The notes: generated from the letters alone by a model not told the origin. Positions 1 through 9,652 are shown, counted from the first letter of the stretch. The stretch: 64,000 nucleotides of DNA from CAYJFG01 sp964369405 (GCA_964369405.1 CAYJGB010000007.1:23423-87422); one strand, 5' to 3'. A program made the numbers and translations.

Positions 1-109
1 AAAAATCAAGTTTTTTAATAATATTATCTTATATATAGATAAATTAATACATTAAAATTAGTTATTTTATAAAACTTTCTGTTTATCGCAATTAGATAGT
101 AAATATATA

Positions 110-138
110 TTGACAAATCTATCTATTAATATTATAAT
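110..138 (+). promoter_or_regulatory. sigma-A type promoter for yceD-rpmF
   Basis: TTGACA at 110-115, a 17-base spacer and TATAAT at 133-138 give a perfect consensus promoter. It lies about 55 bases before the yceD start and probably drives yceD and rpmF. Nothing else is recognisable in bases 1-109. Confidence 0.8.
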
Positions 139-192
139 ATTATACAGTGTTTTCTTATACCGTAATACAGTTTGAATTTAGAGGTGCAACTT

Positions 193-687
193 ATGTTATT
201 AGATTTAAAAAAAGTCTTTTTGAACGAAGATGAAAAAACTCAAGTAACATATAATCTAGATTTATCTACTGTAAAAATAGACGGTATTTGCCCTATGTCA
301 CAACCAGTGGAGGTTTGTGCATTGGCTGAAAACAGAGCTGGTATTGTAAAACTTACTACAAATGTTAAGTTTGATTACACCAGACCATGTGATCGTTGCT
401 CATCTGTTACGACTAAATTATTAGATTACACGTTCAAGCATACTTTAGTTGTTTCCCTAAGCGGTGATAGTAACGATAATTTTGTAGAAACTCCAGATTA
501 TAAGCTAGATTTAGACGAGCTTATTACTTCTGATGTTATTTTAGAACTACCTTCTAAGTATCTTTGTGATGAAGATTGCAAAGGGTTATGCTTTAAATGT
601 GGTGCTAACAAAAACAGCGAGTTATGTAATTGCGAAACGAAAGTCATTGACCCTCGTTTTGAAGTTTTAAAAGAGTTATTAAATTAG
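193..687 (+). CDS. yceD: YceD/DUF177 family protein
   Basis: A 164-residue protein of the DUF177 (YceD) family, whose gene in most bacteria sits directly before rpmF. In other species the family is linked to 23S rRNA accumulation; its role here is inferred only from that. The C-terminus holds the Cys-rich knuckle typical of Gram-positive members (CDEDCKGLCFKCG, then CNC, from about residue 125), and another CDRC pair lies near residue 66, so metal binding is likely. The frame is open from a TTG at 172, but the ATG at 193 has GAGGTG seven bases ahead and is the better start. rpmF follows 47 bases downstream. Confidence 0.85.
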   Translation: MLLDLKKVFLNEDEKTQVTYNLDLSTVKIDGICPMSQPVEVCALAENRAGIVKLTTNVKFDYTRPCDRCSSVTTKLLDYTFKHTLVVSLSGDSNDNFVETPDYKLDLDELITSDVILELPSKYLCDEDCKGLCFKCGANKNSELCNCETKVIDPRFEVLKELLN

Positions 688-734
688 AATATGTAAATAT
701 TCAAACATATTATTATATTAAGGAGGTGCTGATT

Positions 735-917
735 GTGGCAGTACCAAAGAGAAAAACTTCTAAAGCTAGAAGAAACACAAGACGTTCAAACGTATGGAAA
801 TTAAGTGCTCCAACACTTATGAAGTGTCCTAATTGTTCAGAGTACAAAACAGCTCACAGAGTTTGTGGAAGCTGTGGTTACTACAACGGTAGAGAAGTTA
901 TTAAAGTTGAAGCATAA
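735..917 (+). CDS. rpmF: 50S ribosomal protein L32
   Basis: A 60-residue L32 with the invariant N-terminus MAVPKRKTSKARRNTRR. It keeps two CXXC pairs (CPNC near residue 31, CGSC near residue 45), so it is the zinc-binding form. The frame is open from 726, but AGGAGGTG at 721-728 selects the GTG at 735 and yields the canonical protein start. It is co-transcribed with yceD and closed by a strong terminator. Confidence 0.97.
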   Translation: MAVPKRKTSKARRNTRRSNVWKLSAPTLMKCPNCSEYKTAHRVCGSCGYYNGREVIKVEA

Positions 918-936
918 TTTTAGATTTACCTTAAGA

Positions 937-967
937 TAGAGAAGGAGCTTATCCTTCTCTATTTTTT
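937..967 (+). terminator. rho-independent terminator after rpmF
   Basis: TAGAGAAGGA (937-946), a five-base loop and TCCTTCTCTA (952-961) form a perfect ten-pair stem followed by six T. It ends the yceD-rpmF unit only about 20 bases before the next start, so the downstream operon needs read-through or an overlapping promoter. Confidence 0.88.
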
Positions 968-987
968 AGTATAGGAGTTTTTATCAT

Positions 988-2295
988 ATGGCAGTAAGAA
1001 TAAAGTCAGTAGTTAAAAATAGTAGTGCAGATAAGCATAATATTAAATCTGGCGAAACATTAGTATCAATAAACGGTAATTCTATAGTCGATGTTTTAGA
1101 TTATAGATTTTATCAAATCAACAGTTTAGTTGAGCTTGAAATACACAATTCTGAAAATTCACCTAGAATTGTAAATATCAAAAAAAATGAATATGACGAA
1201 ATCGGTCTTGAGTTCGACACTTATTTAATGGATAAACAACAATCTTGTAAAAATAAATGTGTATTCTGTTTTATAGACCAGTTACCTAGTGGACTTAGAG
1301 AGTCATTATACTTTAAAGATGATGACTCTAGGTTATCTTTTCTATTTGGAAACTACATAACACTTACTAATATCACAAGACACGAAATAGATAGAATAAT
1401 TAAAATGCATATAAGCCCTATAAACGTATCTGTTCACACTACTAACCCTGAGCTTAGAGTTACTATGATGAAAAACAAAAACGCTGGTAATGCACTTGAG
1501 GTGTTGCAAGAATTTGCAAAGGCAAGCATCAAAATAAATTGTCAAATTGTTTTATGTCCTAACTTAAACGATGCAGATGAACTTGACAAAACACTAAATG
1601 ATTTAGTAAAATTATATCCATCAATAGAATGTGTAGCAATAGTTCCAGTAGGACTTACAAAACATAGAGATGGATTATATCCATTAGTTGAGTTTACAAA
1701 AGAAAGTGCTATTAAAACGCTCAATCAAATAGAAAATTTTGGTAACGACTGTTTAAATAAATTTGGCAAAAGAATAGCGTTTGCATCTGATGAATTTTAC
1801 ATAAAAGCAGAAAAAGATATCCCACCGGCAGATTTTTACGAGGGATTTGAGCAATTAGAAAACGGTGTTGGTCTTATTTCTTTACTAAGAGATGAATTTG
1901 AATATTACTTTGAGGAAGTTACAGCAAGTAAAGATTTAAAACGAAAAGTAACAATTGCTACAGGTACAGCTGCTAAACCATATATAGAAGAATTAGCAAA
2001 TAAATTAACAGATAAATTTCCAAACGTTAAAATACAAACAATCGGGATAAAAAACAACTTTTTTGGTGGTGGAGTTGATGTTACAGGGCTTGTAACTGGA
2101 AGTGACATAATAAAACAAATTAAAAATATTGACATCGGCGACAATTTGCTTGTACCTAGCGTAATGCTAAGACACGAGAGAGATATTTTTTTAGATGATG
2201 TATCGATAATAGATTTAGAAAAAGAATTAAATACAAATGTTATTTTAGTAGATAACAACGCAGAAGATTTAATAAATGCAATTTTAGGATTATAG
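988..2295 (+). CDS. DUF512 protein with PDZ and radical-SAM-like region
   Basis: A 435-residue protein of the DUF512 family, widespread in Clostridia and of unknown reaction. An N-terminal PDZ-like segment (about residues 1-70) is followed by a CX3CX2C motif at Cys87, Cys91 and Cys94 (CKNKCVFCF), which resembles the iron-sulfur site of radical SAM enzymes. The DUF512 domain fills the C-terminal half. An AGGAG site precedes the ATG at 988, and der begins 19 bases after the stop. This fits the common Clostridial order DUF512-der-plsY. Substrate and product cannot be read from the sequence. Confidence 0.85.
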   Translation: MAVRIKSVVKNSSADKHNIKSGETLVSINGNSIVDVLDYRFYQINSLVELEIHNSENSPRIVNIKKNEYDEIGLEFDTYLMDKQQSCKNKCVFCFIDQLPSGLRESLYFKDDDSRLSFLFGNYITLTNITRHEIDRIIKMHISPINVSVHTTNPELRVTMMKNKNAGNALEVLQEFAKASIKINCQIVLCPNLNDADELDKTLNDLVKLYPSIECVAIVPVGLTKHRDGLYPLVEFTKESAIKTLNQIENFGNDCLNKFGKRIAFASDEFYIKAEKDIPPADFYEGFEQLENGVGLISLLRDEFEYYFEEVTASKDLKRKVTIATGTAAKPYIEELANKLTDKFPNVKIQTIGIKNNFFGGGVDVTGLVTGSDIIKQIKNIDIGDNLLVPSVMLRHERDIFLDDVSIIDLEKELNTNVILVDNNAEDLINAILGL

Positions 2296-2314
2296 ACACC
2301 AAGGAGGTTTTATT

Positions 2315-3637
2315 ATGGCAAAACCAGTAATTGCAGTAGTAGGCAGACCTAACGTAGGAAAATCTACATTATTTAATAAACTTACAGGAAAAAGAATATC
2401 TATAGTAGATGATACACCTGGAGTTACAAGAGATAGGATTTTTGGCGAAGTAGAATGGCTTAATAGAACGGCATCAATAATAGATACAGGTGGTATAGAG
2501 CCATTTTCTGATGATATAATATTATCTCAAATGAGAATACAAGCACAGCTTGCAATAGACTCAGCAGATGTTATAATATTAGTAGTAGATATAAGGTCTG
2601 GGCTAGTAGCTACTGATAGTGAAGTAGCATCTATGCTTCAAAAAAGTGGCAGACCAATCGTACTTTGCGTAAACAAATGCGATAAAATCGGAGAAACTGA
2701 CCCTGATTTTTACGAATTTTATAATTTAGGTTTAGGCGACCCTATAGCAGTATCATCAGTACATGGACATGGTACAGGCGACTTGCTAGAAGAAGTATTC
2801 TCTTTATTACCAGAACAAAACGATGAAGACGACGACAATGAAACAATAACAGTTGCTGTAATAGGTAAACCAAACGTTGGAAAGTCATCTTTAGTAAATA
2901 AAATTTTAGGAGAAAATCGTTGTATCGTATCAAATATAGCCGGTACTACAAGAGATTCAATTGACACTAAAATCAACAATAAGCATGGTGAATTTGTATT
3001 TACTGATACAGCAGGACTTCGTAGAAAAAGTAAAGTAGATGACCAAATAGAAAAATACAGTGTAATTAGAGCAAAAATGGCTATAGATAGAAGTGATGTA
3101 TGTGTTATAATGATTAATGCAGAAGATGGTTTTACAGAACAAGACTCTAAGATAGCAGGGCTTGCTCACGAGGCTGGAAAAGCGTGTATAATCGCAATAA
3201 ATAAATGGGACGCAATAGAAAAAGACGATAAAACTATGAACGAATATAGAAAAAAACTAGAAGTAGATTTTTCTTTTATGTCTTATGCTCCTATGATTTT
3301 TATATCAGCAAAAACAGGTCAAAGACTTGATAAATTGTTTGAACTAATTAAATTAGTTACAAATTCTAACTCAATGAGAATTAAAACAGGTACATTAAAC
3401 GACTTGTTAGCACAGTGTGTAGCTAGAGTTCAACCACCATCAGACAAAGGTAGACGCTTAAAAATATTCTATATGACACAAGCATCTACCAAGCCACCTA
3501 CATTTGTATGTTTTGTGAACTCTGTAGAGCTTTTCCATTTTTCTTATCAAAGATATTTAGAAAATAGAATTAGAGATACTTTTGGTTTAATCGGCACACC
3601 AATTAGATTTGTTGTTCGTGAACGTGGAGATAAATAA
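2315..3637 (+). CDS. der: ribosome biogenesis GTPase Der (EngA)
   Basis: A 440-residue double GTPase needed for late maturation of the 50S subunit. The first G domain starts with GRPNVGKST (about residue 9) and the second with GKPNVGKSS (about residue 184). Each is followed by a DTxG switch (IDTGG, FTDTAG) and an NKxD motif (NKCD, NKWD). The last ~90 residues form the KH-like RNA-binding domain (STKPPTFVCFVN region). Length and order match Der exactly. GGAGG lies seven bases before the ATG. Confidence 0.97.
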   Translation: MAKPVIAVVGRPNVGKSTLFNKLTGKRISIVDDTPGVTRDRIFGEVEWLNRTASIIDTGGIEPFSDDIILSQMRIQAQLAIDSADVIILVVDIRSGLVATDSEVASMLQKSGRPIVLCVNKCDKIGETDPDFYEFYNLGLGDPIAVSSVHGHGTGDLLEEVFSLLPEQNDEDDDNETITVAVIGKPNVGKSSLVNKILGENRCIVSNIAGTTRDSIDTKINNKHGEFVFTDTAGLRRKSKVDDQIEKYSVIRAKMAIDRSDVCVIMINAEDGFTEQDSKIAGLAHEAGKACIIAINKWDAIEKDDKTMNEYRKKLEVDFSFMSYAPMIFISAKTGQRLDKLFELIKLVTNSNSMRIKTGTLNDLLAQCVARVQPPSDKGRRLKIFYMTQASTKPPTFVCFVNSVELFHFSYQRYLENRIRDTFGLIGTPIRFVVRERGDK

Positions 3638-3673
3638 CACATAATTATTTTAGCATTGCGGAGGTACTTTTTA

Positions 3674-4402
3674 ATGTTTGACAGTATTATAGAATTTTTT
3701 AGTAATGGTTATATTAATATAATTCTTGCATTTGTAATAGCTTACTTACTAGGAAGTTTAAATTTTTCAATTATAATTACAGGAATTGTTCAAAAAGGAA
3801 AAGATATTCGCACAATGGGTAGTGGTAATGCCGGCTTTACTAATGTTTTACGTTGCGTTGGTAAAGGTCCTGCTATAGCAACAATTCTACTAGACTTTGC
3901 AAAAGGAGTAGCCGCTACTTTAATCGGTGGGATTTTATTTTCTCAAGTTACTGTAACTGGAGTTTTACCTGCTGAAGTTGGCAGTTATGGCGAGTACATT
4001 TGTGGTTTTATTGCTATTTTAGGTCATATGTTACCTGCATTCTTTAAATTTAAAGGTGGCAAAGGCGTTGTATGTACTGCATCTCTTATAGCTGTTGTAG
4101 ATTTTAAAGTATTAATTGTTTTATTAGCTGTATTTGGAATAGTTTTTGCTATTACAAAAATCATTTCAATAAGCTCACTAATCGGCTCAGGGCTATTCCC
4201 TATCGCTACTTTTTTAAGCACCTACTATTTAGACTATATACCTAGTTTATCAAATGAAACTTCTTATTCACCAGCATATGTAATTGTTGCTACTTTGTTT
4301 GCTGTTTTTGTAACTAGTTTTGTTTTTATAAAACATAAAGAAAATATTAAAAGACTTAGAAATGGAACAGAAAAAAAATTGACAGTTAAAAAAGACAAAT
4401 AA
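3674..4402 (+). CDS. plsY: acyl-phosphate:glycerol-3-phosphate acyltransferase PlsY
   Basis: A 242-residue integral membrane acyltransferase that moves the acyl group of acyl-phosphate to glycerol-3-phosphate, the first step of phospholipid synthesis. The family motifs are visible: YLLGSLNFS, GSGNAGFTNVLR, GHMLPAFFKFKGGKGV and a late Ser/Gly segment. The TTG at 3656 is in frame, but GGAGGT at 3660-3665 sits ahead of the ATG at 3674, so the later start is preferred. It follows der by 36 bases, the usual pairing in Firmicutes. Confidence 0.93.
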   Translation: MFDSIIEFFSNGYINIILAFVIAYLLGSLNFSIIITGIVQKGKDIRTMGSGNAGFTNVLRCVGKGPAIATILLDFAKGVAATLIGGILFSQVTVTGVLPAEVGSYGEYICGFIAILGHMLPAFFKFKGGKGVVCTASLIAVVDFKVLIVLLAVFGIVFAITKIISISSLIGSGLFPIATFLSTYYLDYIPSLSNETSYSPAYVIVATLFAVFVTSFVFIKHKENIKRLRNGTEKKLTVKKDK

Positions 4403-4435
4403 TAAATCATTATTTTATTGGAAAGGAATTTTATT

Positions 4436-5920
4436 ATGAAAAAACTTATAGCTTTATTTTTAATCGCTAGCATGGCTACTACTTTTGTAGCATGTAGCAC
4501 ATCTGACTCAGAAGAAACACAACCTACAACTCAACAAGAAACAGAACCAGAAACACAGCCGGAAACACAACCTCAAAACGTACAACTAGGCACTAAAGGA
4601 GAATACGAGTTAGCTGCTACAATCGAAAACGGTGCAATACTTCATGCATGGTGTTGGTCTTTTGACACTATCAAAGAAAATATGGAAGATATAGCAAAAG
4701 CTGGATACACATCAATTCAAACCTCTCCTATCAACGAAGTTAAAGTAGGCGAAAACGGTGGTATGCAAATTCAAGATACTGAAGATAGCCAAAACAATGG
4801 TAAGTGGTATTATCACTATCAACCAACAGATTATGAAATAGGAAACTATCAATTAGGAACAGAAGAAGAATTCACAGCTATGTGTGACGAGGCTGATAAA
4901 TATGGTATAAGTATTATAGTTGATGCTGTAGTAAACCACATGACAGGTGATAGAATGGCTATAAGCGACGATTTTTATGAGGATATAGAGGGTGAGCCAT
5001 TCCATAGCAATGGAGATATATTAGATTTTAATGATAGAGAACAACTTACACAAAACGTTTTACTAGGCTTAGCAGATTTAAATACTCAAAACGAATCCGT
5101 TCAAGAGTACATTTTAGATTTTCTTAAAGACTGTGTAGAAGCAGGTGCTGATGGCTTTAGATACGATGCTATGAAACACGTAGAACTTTCAGACGATGAC
5201 AGTGCATACGCTAGTGACTTTTGGAATGTAGTTCTTGATAATGGAGCAGAATTCCAATACGGAGAAATTTTACAAGGTGGAGCAGATAGAGGTTCATCAT
5301 ATGTAGAGCAATTAGATGTAAGTATGACAGCATCAAAATACGGCGAAAGTATTAGATATTCTGTATTAAACAGAGATTTAAGTACAGCGATTTGGAAAAA
5401 CTACTCAGCAAATGTAGACGAAAGCAAACTAGTAACATGGGTAGAGTCACACGACAACTATTGCAACGACTCAAACTATGCACATATGGACGACCAAGGC
5501 GTAAAATGGTCGTGGGCATTAATAACAGCTAGAAGTGGAGGAACACCTCTATTCTTCAGCAGACCAGCAGGAGCAGATACAGAAAATCAATGGGGAAACA
5601 ATGTTATAGGTGAGGCAGGTTCTGATTTATATAAAGATGCAGAAGTAGTGGCTGTAAACCAATTTAGAAACCATATGGCAGGTCTTGATGAAACATTAAG
5701 CAATCCTATGGATAATGACGAAATAGCAATGATAGAACGTGGTGACAAAGGTGCTGTAATAGTATATGTAAACGATGAAGACTCTGCAACACTTAAAGAT
5801 GTTGATACAGTTTTGGCAGACGGAACATATAAAGATAAAGTAACTGGAAGTGAATTCACAGTAAAAGACGGTAAATTAAGTGGAGAGTTAAACCCTAGTC
5901 AAATAGTTACATTGTATTGA
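4436..5920 (+). CDS. secreted GH13 alpha-amylase lipoprotein
   Basis: A 494-residue starch-degrading GH13 enzyme, predicted to be lipid-anchored on the cell surface. The signal peptide ends in a lipobox (FVAC, Cys20), followed by a Glu/Thr/Pro/Gln linker with repeated ETQP units. The four GH13 regions are intact: DAVVNH (about residue 163), GFRYDAMKH with the nucleophile Asp (about 243), GEILQG with the acid/base Glu (about 278) and ESHDN (about 337). No starch-binding module is attached. GAAAGGA lies eight bases before ATG 4436. It follows plsY by 33 bases, so the two may share a transcript, and it ends at a strong terminator. Confidence 0.92.
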   Translation: MKKLIALFLIASMATTFVACSTSDSEETQPTTQQETEPETQPETQPQNVQLGTKGEYELAATIENGAILHAWCWSFDTIKENMEDIAKAGYTSIQTSPINEVKVGENGGMQIQDTEDSQNNGKWYYHYQPTDYEIGNYQLGTEEEFTAMCDEADKYGISIIVDAVVNHMTGDRMAISDDFYEDIEGEPFHSNGDILDFNDREQLTQNVLLGLADLNTQNESVQEYILDFLKDCVEAGADGFRYDAMKHVELSDDDSAYASDFWNVVLDNGAEFQYGEILQGGADRGSSYVEQLDVSMTASKYGESIRYSVLNRDLSTAIWKNYSANVDESKLVTWVESHDNYCNDSNYAHMDDQGVKWSWALITARSGGTPLFFSRPAGADTENQWGNNVIGEAGSDLYKDAEVVAVNQFRNHMAGLDETLSNPMDNDEIAMIERGDKGAVIVYVNDEDSATLKDVDTVLADGTYKDKVTGSEFTVKDGKLSGELNPSQIVTLY

Positions 5921-6009
5921 TATTAGATATAATGTATTAGATTTTAATTCTCGCTTGGAAAAGTCCCACTGATATTAAAATAGCAAAGTTTAGTAATAAA
6001 TAATCTATT

Positions 6010-6046
6010 AATCTGTAACACGACATATTGTGTTACAGATTTTTTA
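6010..6046 (+). terminator. terminator of the amylase lipoprotein gene
   Basis: AATCTGTAACAC (6010-6021) and GTGTTACAGATT (6030-6041) form a perfect 12-pair stem with an eight-base loop, followed by a T-run. Confidence 0.88.
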
Positions 6047-6093
6047 TTGGCTCTTTGTCAAGTGTTGTGGTTTGACAAAGAGCCAATAAAAAA
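6040..6093. terminator. second, bidirectional terminator palindrome
   Basis: TTTTTTATTGGCTCTTTGTC with one further A (6040-6061) is exactly mirrored at 6072-6093 around a ten-base loop. The arms end in T-runs or A-runs, so the hairpin can stop transcription on both strands. It separates two convergent amylase genes and shares T residues with the preceding terminator. Confidence 0.85.
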
Positions 6094-6154
6094 ATCCTTA
6101 TATACAAAAGAGCCTATTTTTTCACTTTATAGGTGCTTTTCTGCAAAAAATACT

Positions 6155-6184
6155 GCAAAAAAATCACCCCATAAAGGGGTGATT
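6155..6184 (-). terminator. terminator of the dockerin amylase gene
   Basis: On the minus strand AATCACCCC and GGGGTGATT (6162-6184) form a nine-pair stem with a five-base loop, followed by seven T. It lies 22 bases after the stop of the 6206-9187 gene. Confidence 0.88.
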
Positions 6185-6205
6185 AAGTTTATAATCATTT
6201 GATAC

Positions 6206-9187
6206 TTATTTCCAAGAATTAGAACTCATATCATAAGTTGCACTTCCAGTACCAGGGATTGTTAAATCACCTGTTTGGTTGCTACCGTTTTGGCTAAATA
6301 TAATGTGGTCAACATCATCTGGAACTTCTACTGTAAATGTTCCGTTAGAACCTTCCATTGCAACTCCAGGCCATGTTAATGGTGTGTTACCTTCTGCCCA
6401 GTAATAAGCTGAAACTGAGCTCCAAGATGAATTAACTACTGTAATAATTCTTTCATCTGGTGTAGCTGTAGTTGGTTCTGGAGTAGTAGGTTGTGGAGTT
6501 GTTGGTTGTGGAGTTGTTGGAGTTGGTGTACTCTCTACCATTTCACCAATTTCGTAAGGAACAGACATTCTTGCTAAATATTTTTGCATATTTAAAACAT
6601 CTGCAAGTGCAATTGAACCATTTCCATCTACATCTGCTCCTAGTAAATTTTTACCAGTTAATGTAGTAACTTTAACTATATGTGATTGGACTAATAACAA
6701 GTCATATAAATCAACTTTATTATCGCTGTTAGCATCACCTAGCATATAAGTTTCTGTTACAGGTGGGTCAGTTGGTTGTGTTGGTTGTGTTGGTGCACTG
6801 TAATCAGACCAACTGTTTCCTGCTGAGAATAATTTAGAATCTCCATTAATTGCAAGTCCTGGTTGCATATCTGCTGGATATCTGTTACCAGAAGAAGTAC
6901 TTTCTGCAAATATAACATTACCATTTTCTAATTCTTCTGGAACTTCTACTACATAATATCCTGTAGCTGAATCTACTGTCATTGCTTGACCTGGCCATGC
7001 AGCATTTTCTGTTGCTGTGCCAGATGACTCATCGTAAATGTAAGCGTTTACTGAACTCCAGTTGTAAGATGTGTTATCAAAATATACTTTAACAATTGCA
7101 TTAGGGTCTTTTTTCTTATAAGTATAAGATTTGGAAACAGTGTCTACATCGTTAGAAGCAGTTAAGTCAACTGTAACTGTGCCACCTAAAGCAGTATCTT
7201 CACCAATTGTGAAAGATGTTCCATTGTATACTTTAAATGGTGTACCACCATCTACTGTAGCCATAGCAAAGTCAGCACCTTTTAGGCTAACTGTTACTTC
7301 TTGAGAACCCTCAAAAGAAGAATTTCCTTTTAAGCTAAGAGAGATTGAACTTTGTGGTCCTTCGATTAATACTGTACCGTTTGCACCAGTGTTAAATGAT
7401 GCTTTACCATTTGTAACTGTAGCTGTAGAACCATCGTAAGCATTAGTTACAACTGTTCCATTAGAGAATACTGAAGATACATCGATGTCGATTGTTTTAT
7501 TAGCTTGTGCAAATAAAGTAGCTACGATACCGTCAACTATTTCGCCATCATCATAAGTTCTTGCGAAAGTATAACCTGTAGCTGAACCGTTTGCTGAAAT
7601 TTGCTGATGTTGTCCAGCACCAACAGCAATATGGTTGTTACGGAATGTACCAACTTTTTGCCAGTGACTTAAAGTATCTTGATTAATACTGTTCCAGTTC
7701 ATGTAGCTTCTTAGTTGATGTCCTGCACCTTGAGTTGACCCAGGTGGGATGTCTATTGTAGGTCTGCTAGTTTCGTCACCATAGAATATTTGAATACCAC
7801 CTGGTAACATTAGTAAGAATGAACCAGCATATTTTCTATCTCCACTTGCTAAAACTGTATCGTGAGAAGAAATATAACTTAATACATTGAAGTCAGGGTC
7901 GTTATTTATTGAGCTTGCATATCTACTGTAAATACTTTCTACAGAACTAGCGTTAGGGATGTTACTGCTACCAGCTGCAGGAGCAAATTCAAAGTTAATC
8001 ATTGAATCAAATCCGCCTTGAGTATAGTAACCACTTTTTGATACTTGATGTCCAAAGTCTTCACCAGTCATCCAGAAATCTTCGTCATCTAAAGCTTTAT
8101 CTGGGTTTGCTGCTTTCCATTCGTCAAGAGCAATTACACATTTGTCTTTTAGTTCTTTCCATTCAGAGAATTCAACGTGTTTAGCTGTATCAGCACGGAA
8201 ACCGTCAACACCGAATTCACGAACCCATTCAGCTAACCAATCTGTTAAGTAGCCGTTTACTGTATTAGAAGAACCATATTTGCTGATTTTTTCATTGTAA
8301 GTTCCTTCATCTCTCCATTTGTCTGCTAGGAAAGTAGGAATGCCTACACTACTATTGCTTTCTGTTTTAAAGTCAGGTAGACCAGCTAAGTTACCAGTTT
8401 TATCGCCACTACCTTCTGAGTATCCAGGTAAGCCAGCTCTAATCCAGTCATTACCCCACCATCTTCCCCAATCAGAAGAAGAACCGCTGTAATCTATGTA
8501 ACCGTGATATTGAGAGTTGTTAATGTTGCTATGGCTGTAGTAATAGCTTTCCCAACCGCTGTTTAAAGAACCAAAATTAAATTCAGACATATCTTTTAAG
8601 CTATTGTAACCTGCGTGGTTAATAACTATATCCATAACTATTCTAATTCCGTTTTCATGAGCAGTGTCAACTAATTCTTGGAACTCTGCTTTAGTACCGA
8701 AGTTTTTATCAGCTTCTGTGTAGTCTAAAACATAGTAACCATGGTATGAATAGTGAGCAAAACTAGGGTTTCCGTCACTACCAACAACATAACCATGGAT
8801 TTGCTCGTAAGGAGCAGATAGCCAAATTGCATTTACACCTAAATCAGTGAAATAGCCATCGTTGATTTTGTTTGTAATACCTTTGAAGTCACCACCTTGG
8901 AAAGCAGCCGCTTCGTTGTAGCTTACTTCTTGTCCACTTTGGTTAAGTCCTCTACCATAAGAATGGTCGTTACTTGTGTCTCCATTTTCGAAACGGTCAG
9001 TCATTAAGAAATAAACTGATGCGTTATCCCAAGAGAATACAGGAGTTGTATCGCTTGCAGATGTTGTTTCTTCGCTTTGGTCGTAAGCAGTTGTTGAAAT
9101 AGCTGATAAAGAAATACAGCTAACTAACAGTGCCATAACAAGTAGTAAAGAAACGATTTTTTTACTGTGTCTTGAACATTGTTTCAT
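6206..9187 (-). CDS. secreted GH13 alpha-amylase with two CBM26-like modules and a dockerin
   Basis: A 993-residue modular starch hydrolase. After an N-terminal signal segment comes a GH13 catalytic domain with DIVINH (about residue 186), GFRADTAKH with the nucleophile Asp (about 331), a GEDFG acid/base region (about 374) and SSHDT (about 439). A CBM26-like starch-binding module follows (about 700-795, WPGQAM core), then a type I dockerin (about 814-875) with two F-hand repeats (GDANSDNKVDLYD and ADVDGNGSIALAD). A Pro/Thr linker (TTPQP repeats) and a second CBM26-like module (WPGVAM) reach the C-terminus. The signal contains LVSC at residues 21-24, so a lipid anchor is possible, but cleavage near STTA is equally plausible. 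The architecture resembles R. bromii amylosome enzymes. Confidence 0.93.
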   Translation of the reverse strand: MKQCSRHSKKIVSLLLVMALLVSCISLSAISTTAYDQSEETTSASDTTPVFSWDNASVYFLMTDRFENGDTSNDHSYGRGLNQSGQEVSYNEAAAFQGGDFKGITNKINDGYFTDLGVNAIWLSAPYEQIHGYVVGSDGNPSFAHYSYHGYYVLDYTEADKNFGTKAEFQELVDTAHENGIRIVMDIVINHAGYNSLKDMSEFNFGSLNSGWESYYYSHSNINNSQYHGYIDYSGSSSDWGRWWGNDWIRAGLPGYSEGSGDKTGNLAGLPDFKTESNSSVGIPTFLADKWRDEGTYNEKISKYGSSNTVNGYLTDWLAEWVREFGVDGFRADTAKHVEFSEWKELKDKCVIALDEWKAANPDKALDDEDFWMTGEDFGHQVSKSGYYTQGGFDSMINFEFAPAAGSSNIPNASSVESIYSRYASSINNDPDFNVLSYISSHDTVLASGDRKYAGSFLLMLPGGIQIFYGDETSRPTIDIPPGSTQGAGHQLRSYMNWNSINQDTLSHWQKVGTFRNNHIAVGAGQHQQISANGSATGYTFARTYDDGEIVDGIVATLFAQANKTIDIDVSSVFSNGTVVTNAYDGSTATVTNGKASFNTGANGTVLIEGPQSSISLSLKGNSSFEGSQEVTVSLKGADFAMATVDGGTPFKVYNGTSFTIGEDTALGGTVTVDLTASNDVDTVSKSYTYKKKDPNAIVKVYFDNTSYNWSSVNAYIYDESSGTATENAAWPGQAMTVDSATGYYVVEVPEELENGNVIFAESTSSGNRYPADMQPGLAINGDSKLFSAGNSWSDYSAPTQPTQPTDPPVTETYMLGDANSDNKVDLYDLLLVQSHIVKVTTLTGKNLLGADVDGNGSIALADVLNMQKYLARMSVPYEIGEMVESTPTPTTPQPTTPQPTTPEPTTATPDERIITVVNSSWSSVSAYYWAEGNTPLTWPGVAMEGSNGTFTVEVPDDVDHIIFSQNGSNQTGDLTIPGTGSATYDMSSNSWK

Positions 9188-9652
9188 TAAATTTCATCCT
9201 TTCTAATTTACCATTATTCAATATTTCTAAAAATCATAGAAATTTAAACTATGCAAATAAATTATATCAATTTCATGCAGAAAAGTATACACATATTGTT
9301 CACAAATTATTAAAATATTCTTGTGCAAGATTTCCATTATTTTTGATAATAAGGAATAAATACGCATAAATATGATAGTAATTGTGAACTGAATGTTAAT
9401 TTTTTATGTCTATATATGGGTTGAGCAATCATAATTTTCAGCACATTCAAACCATTGATTATATTTTGAAGTTAAACTTAAAAATAAATACTTGACAAAT
9501 TAATTCAAATATATTCCAATTTAAGATTACGTTTTGTATAACGCTTATATTATATATATTCATCACACTAGTTAATTGTGGATGTTAATCGTTTTTTGTT
9601 AAACGACCACTCAAATTGTCACAAAATAGTTATAATTTTTTATCTGTCGCCG
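9188..9652. other. AT-rich intergenic region between divergent genes
   Basis: No gene is credible here. On the minus strand a TATAAT at 9261-9266 could be the -10 of the dockerin amylase, but no good -35 lies 17 bases upstream, so an activator or another sigma factor may be involved. An isolated TTGACA (9492-9497) lacks a good -10. I found no recognisable CcpA cre site. Confidence 0.4.

Noticed and set aside
1905..2258. Minus-strand frame inside the DUF512 gene
   Set aside because: Shadow of a clear gene on the other strand; Ser/Ile/Phe-rich and without upstream signals.
9172..9369. Plus-strand frame over the start of the dockerin amylase gene
   Set aside because: No ribosome site, an AT-rich composition with no domain, and it covers the upstream region of a real gene on the other strand.
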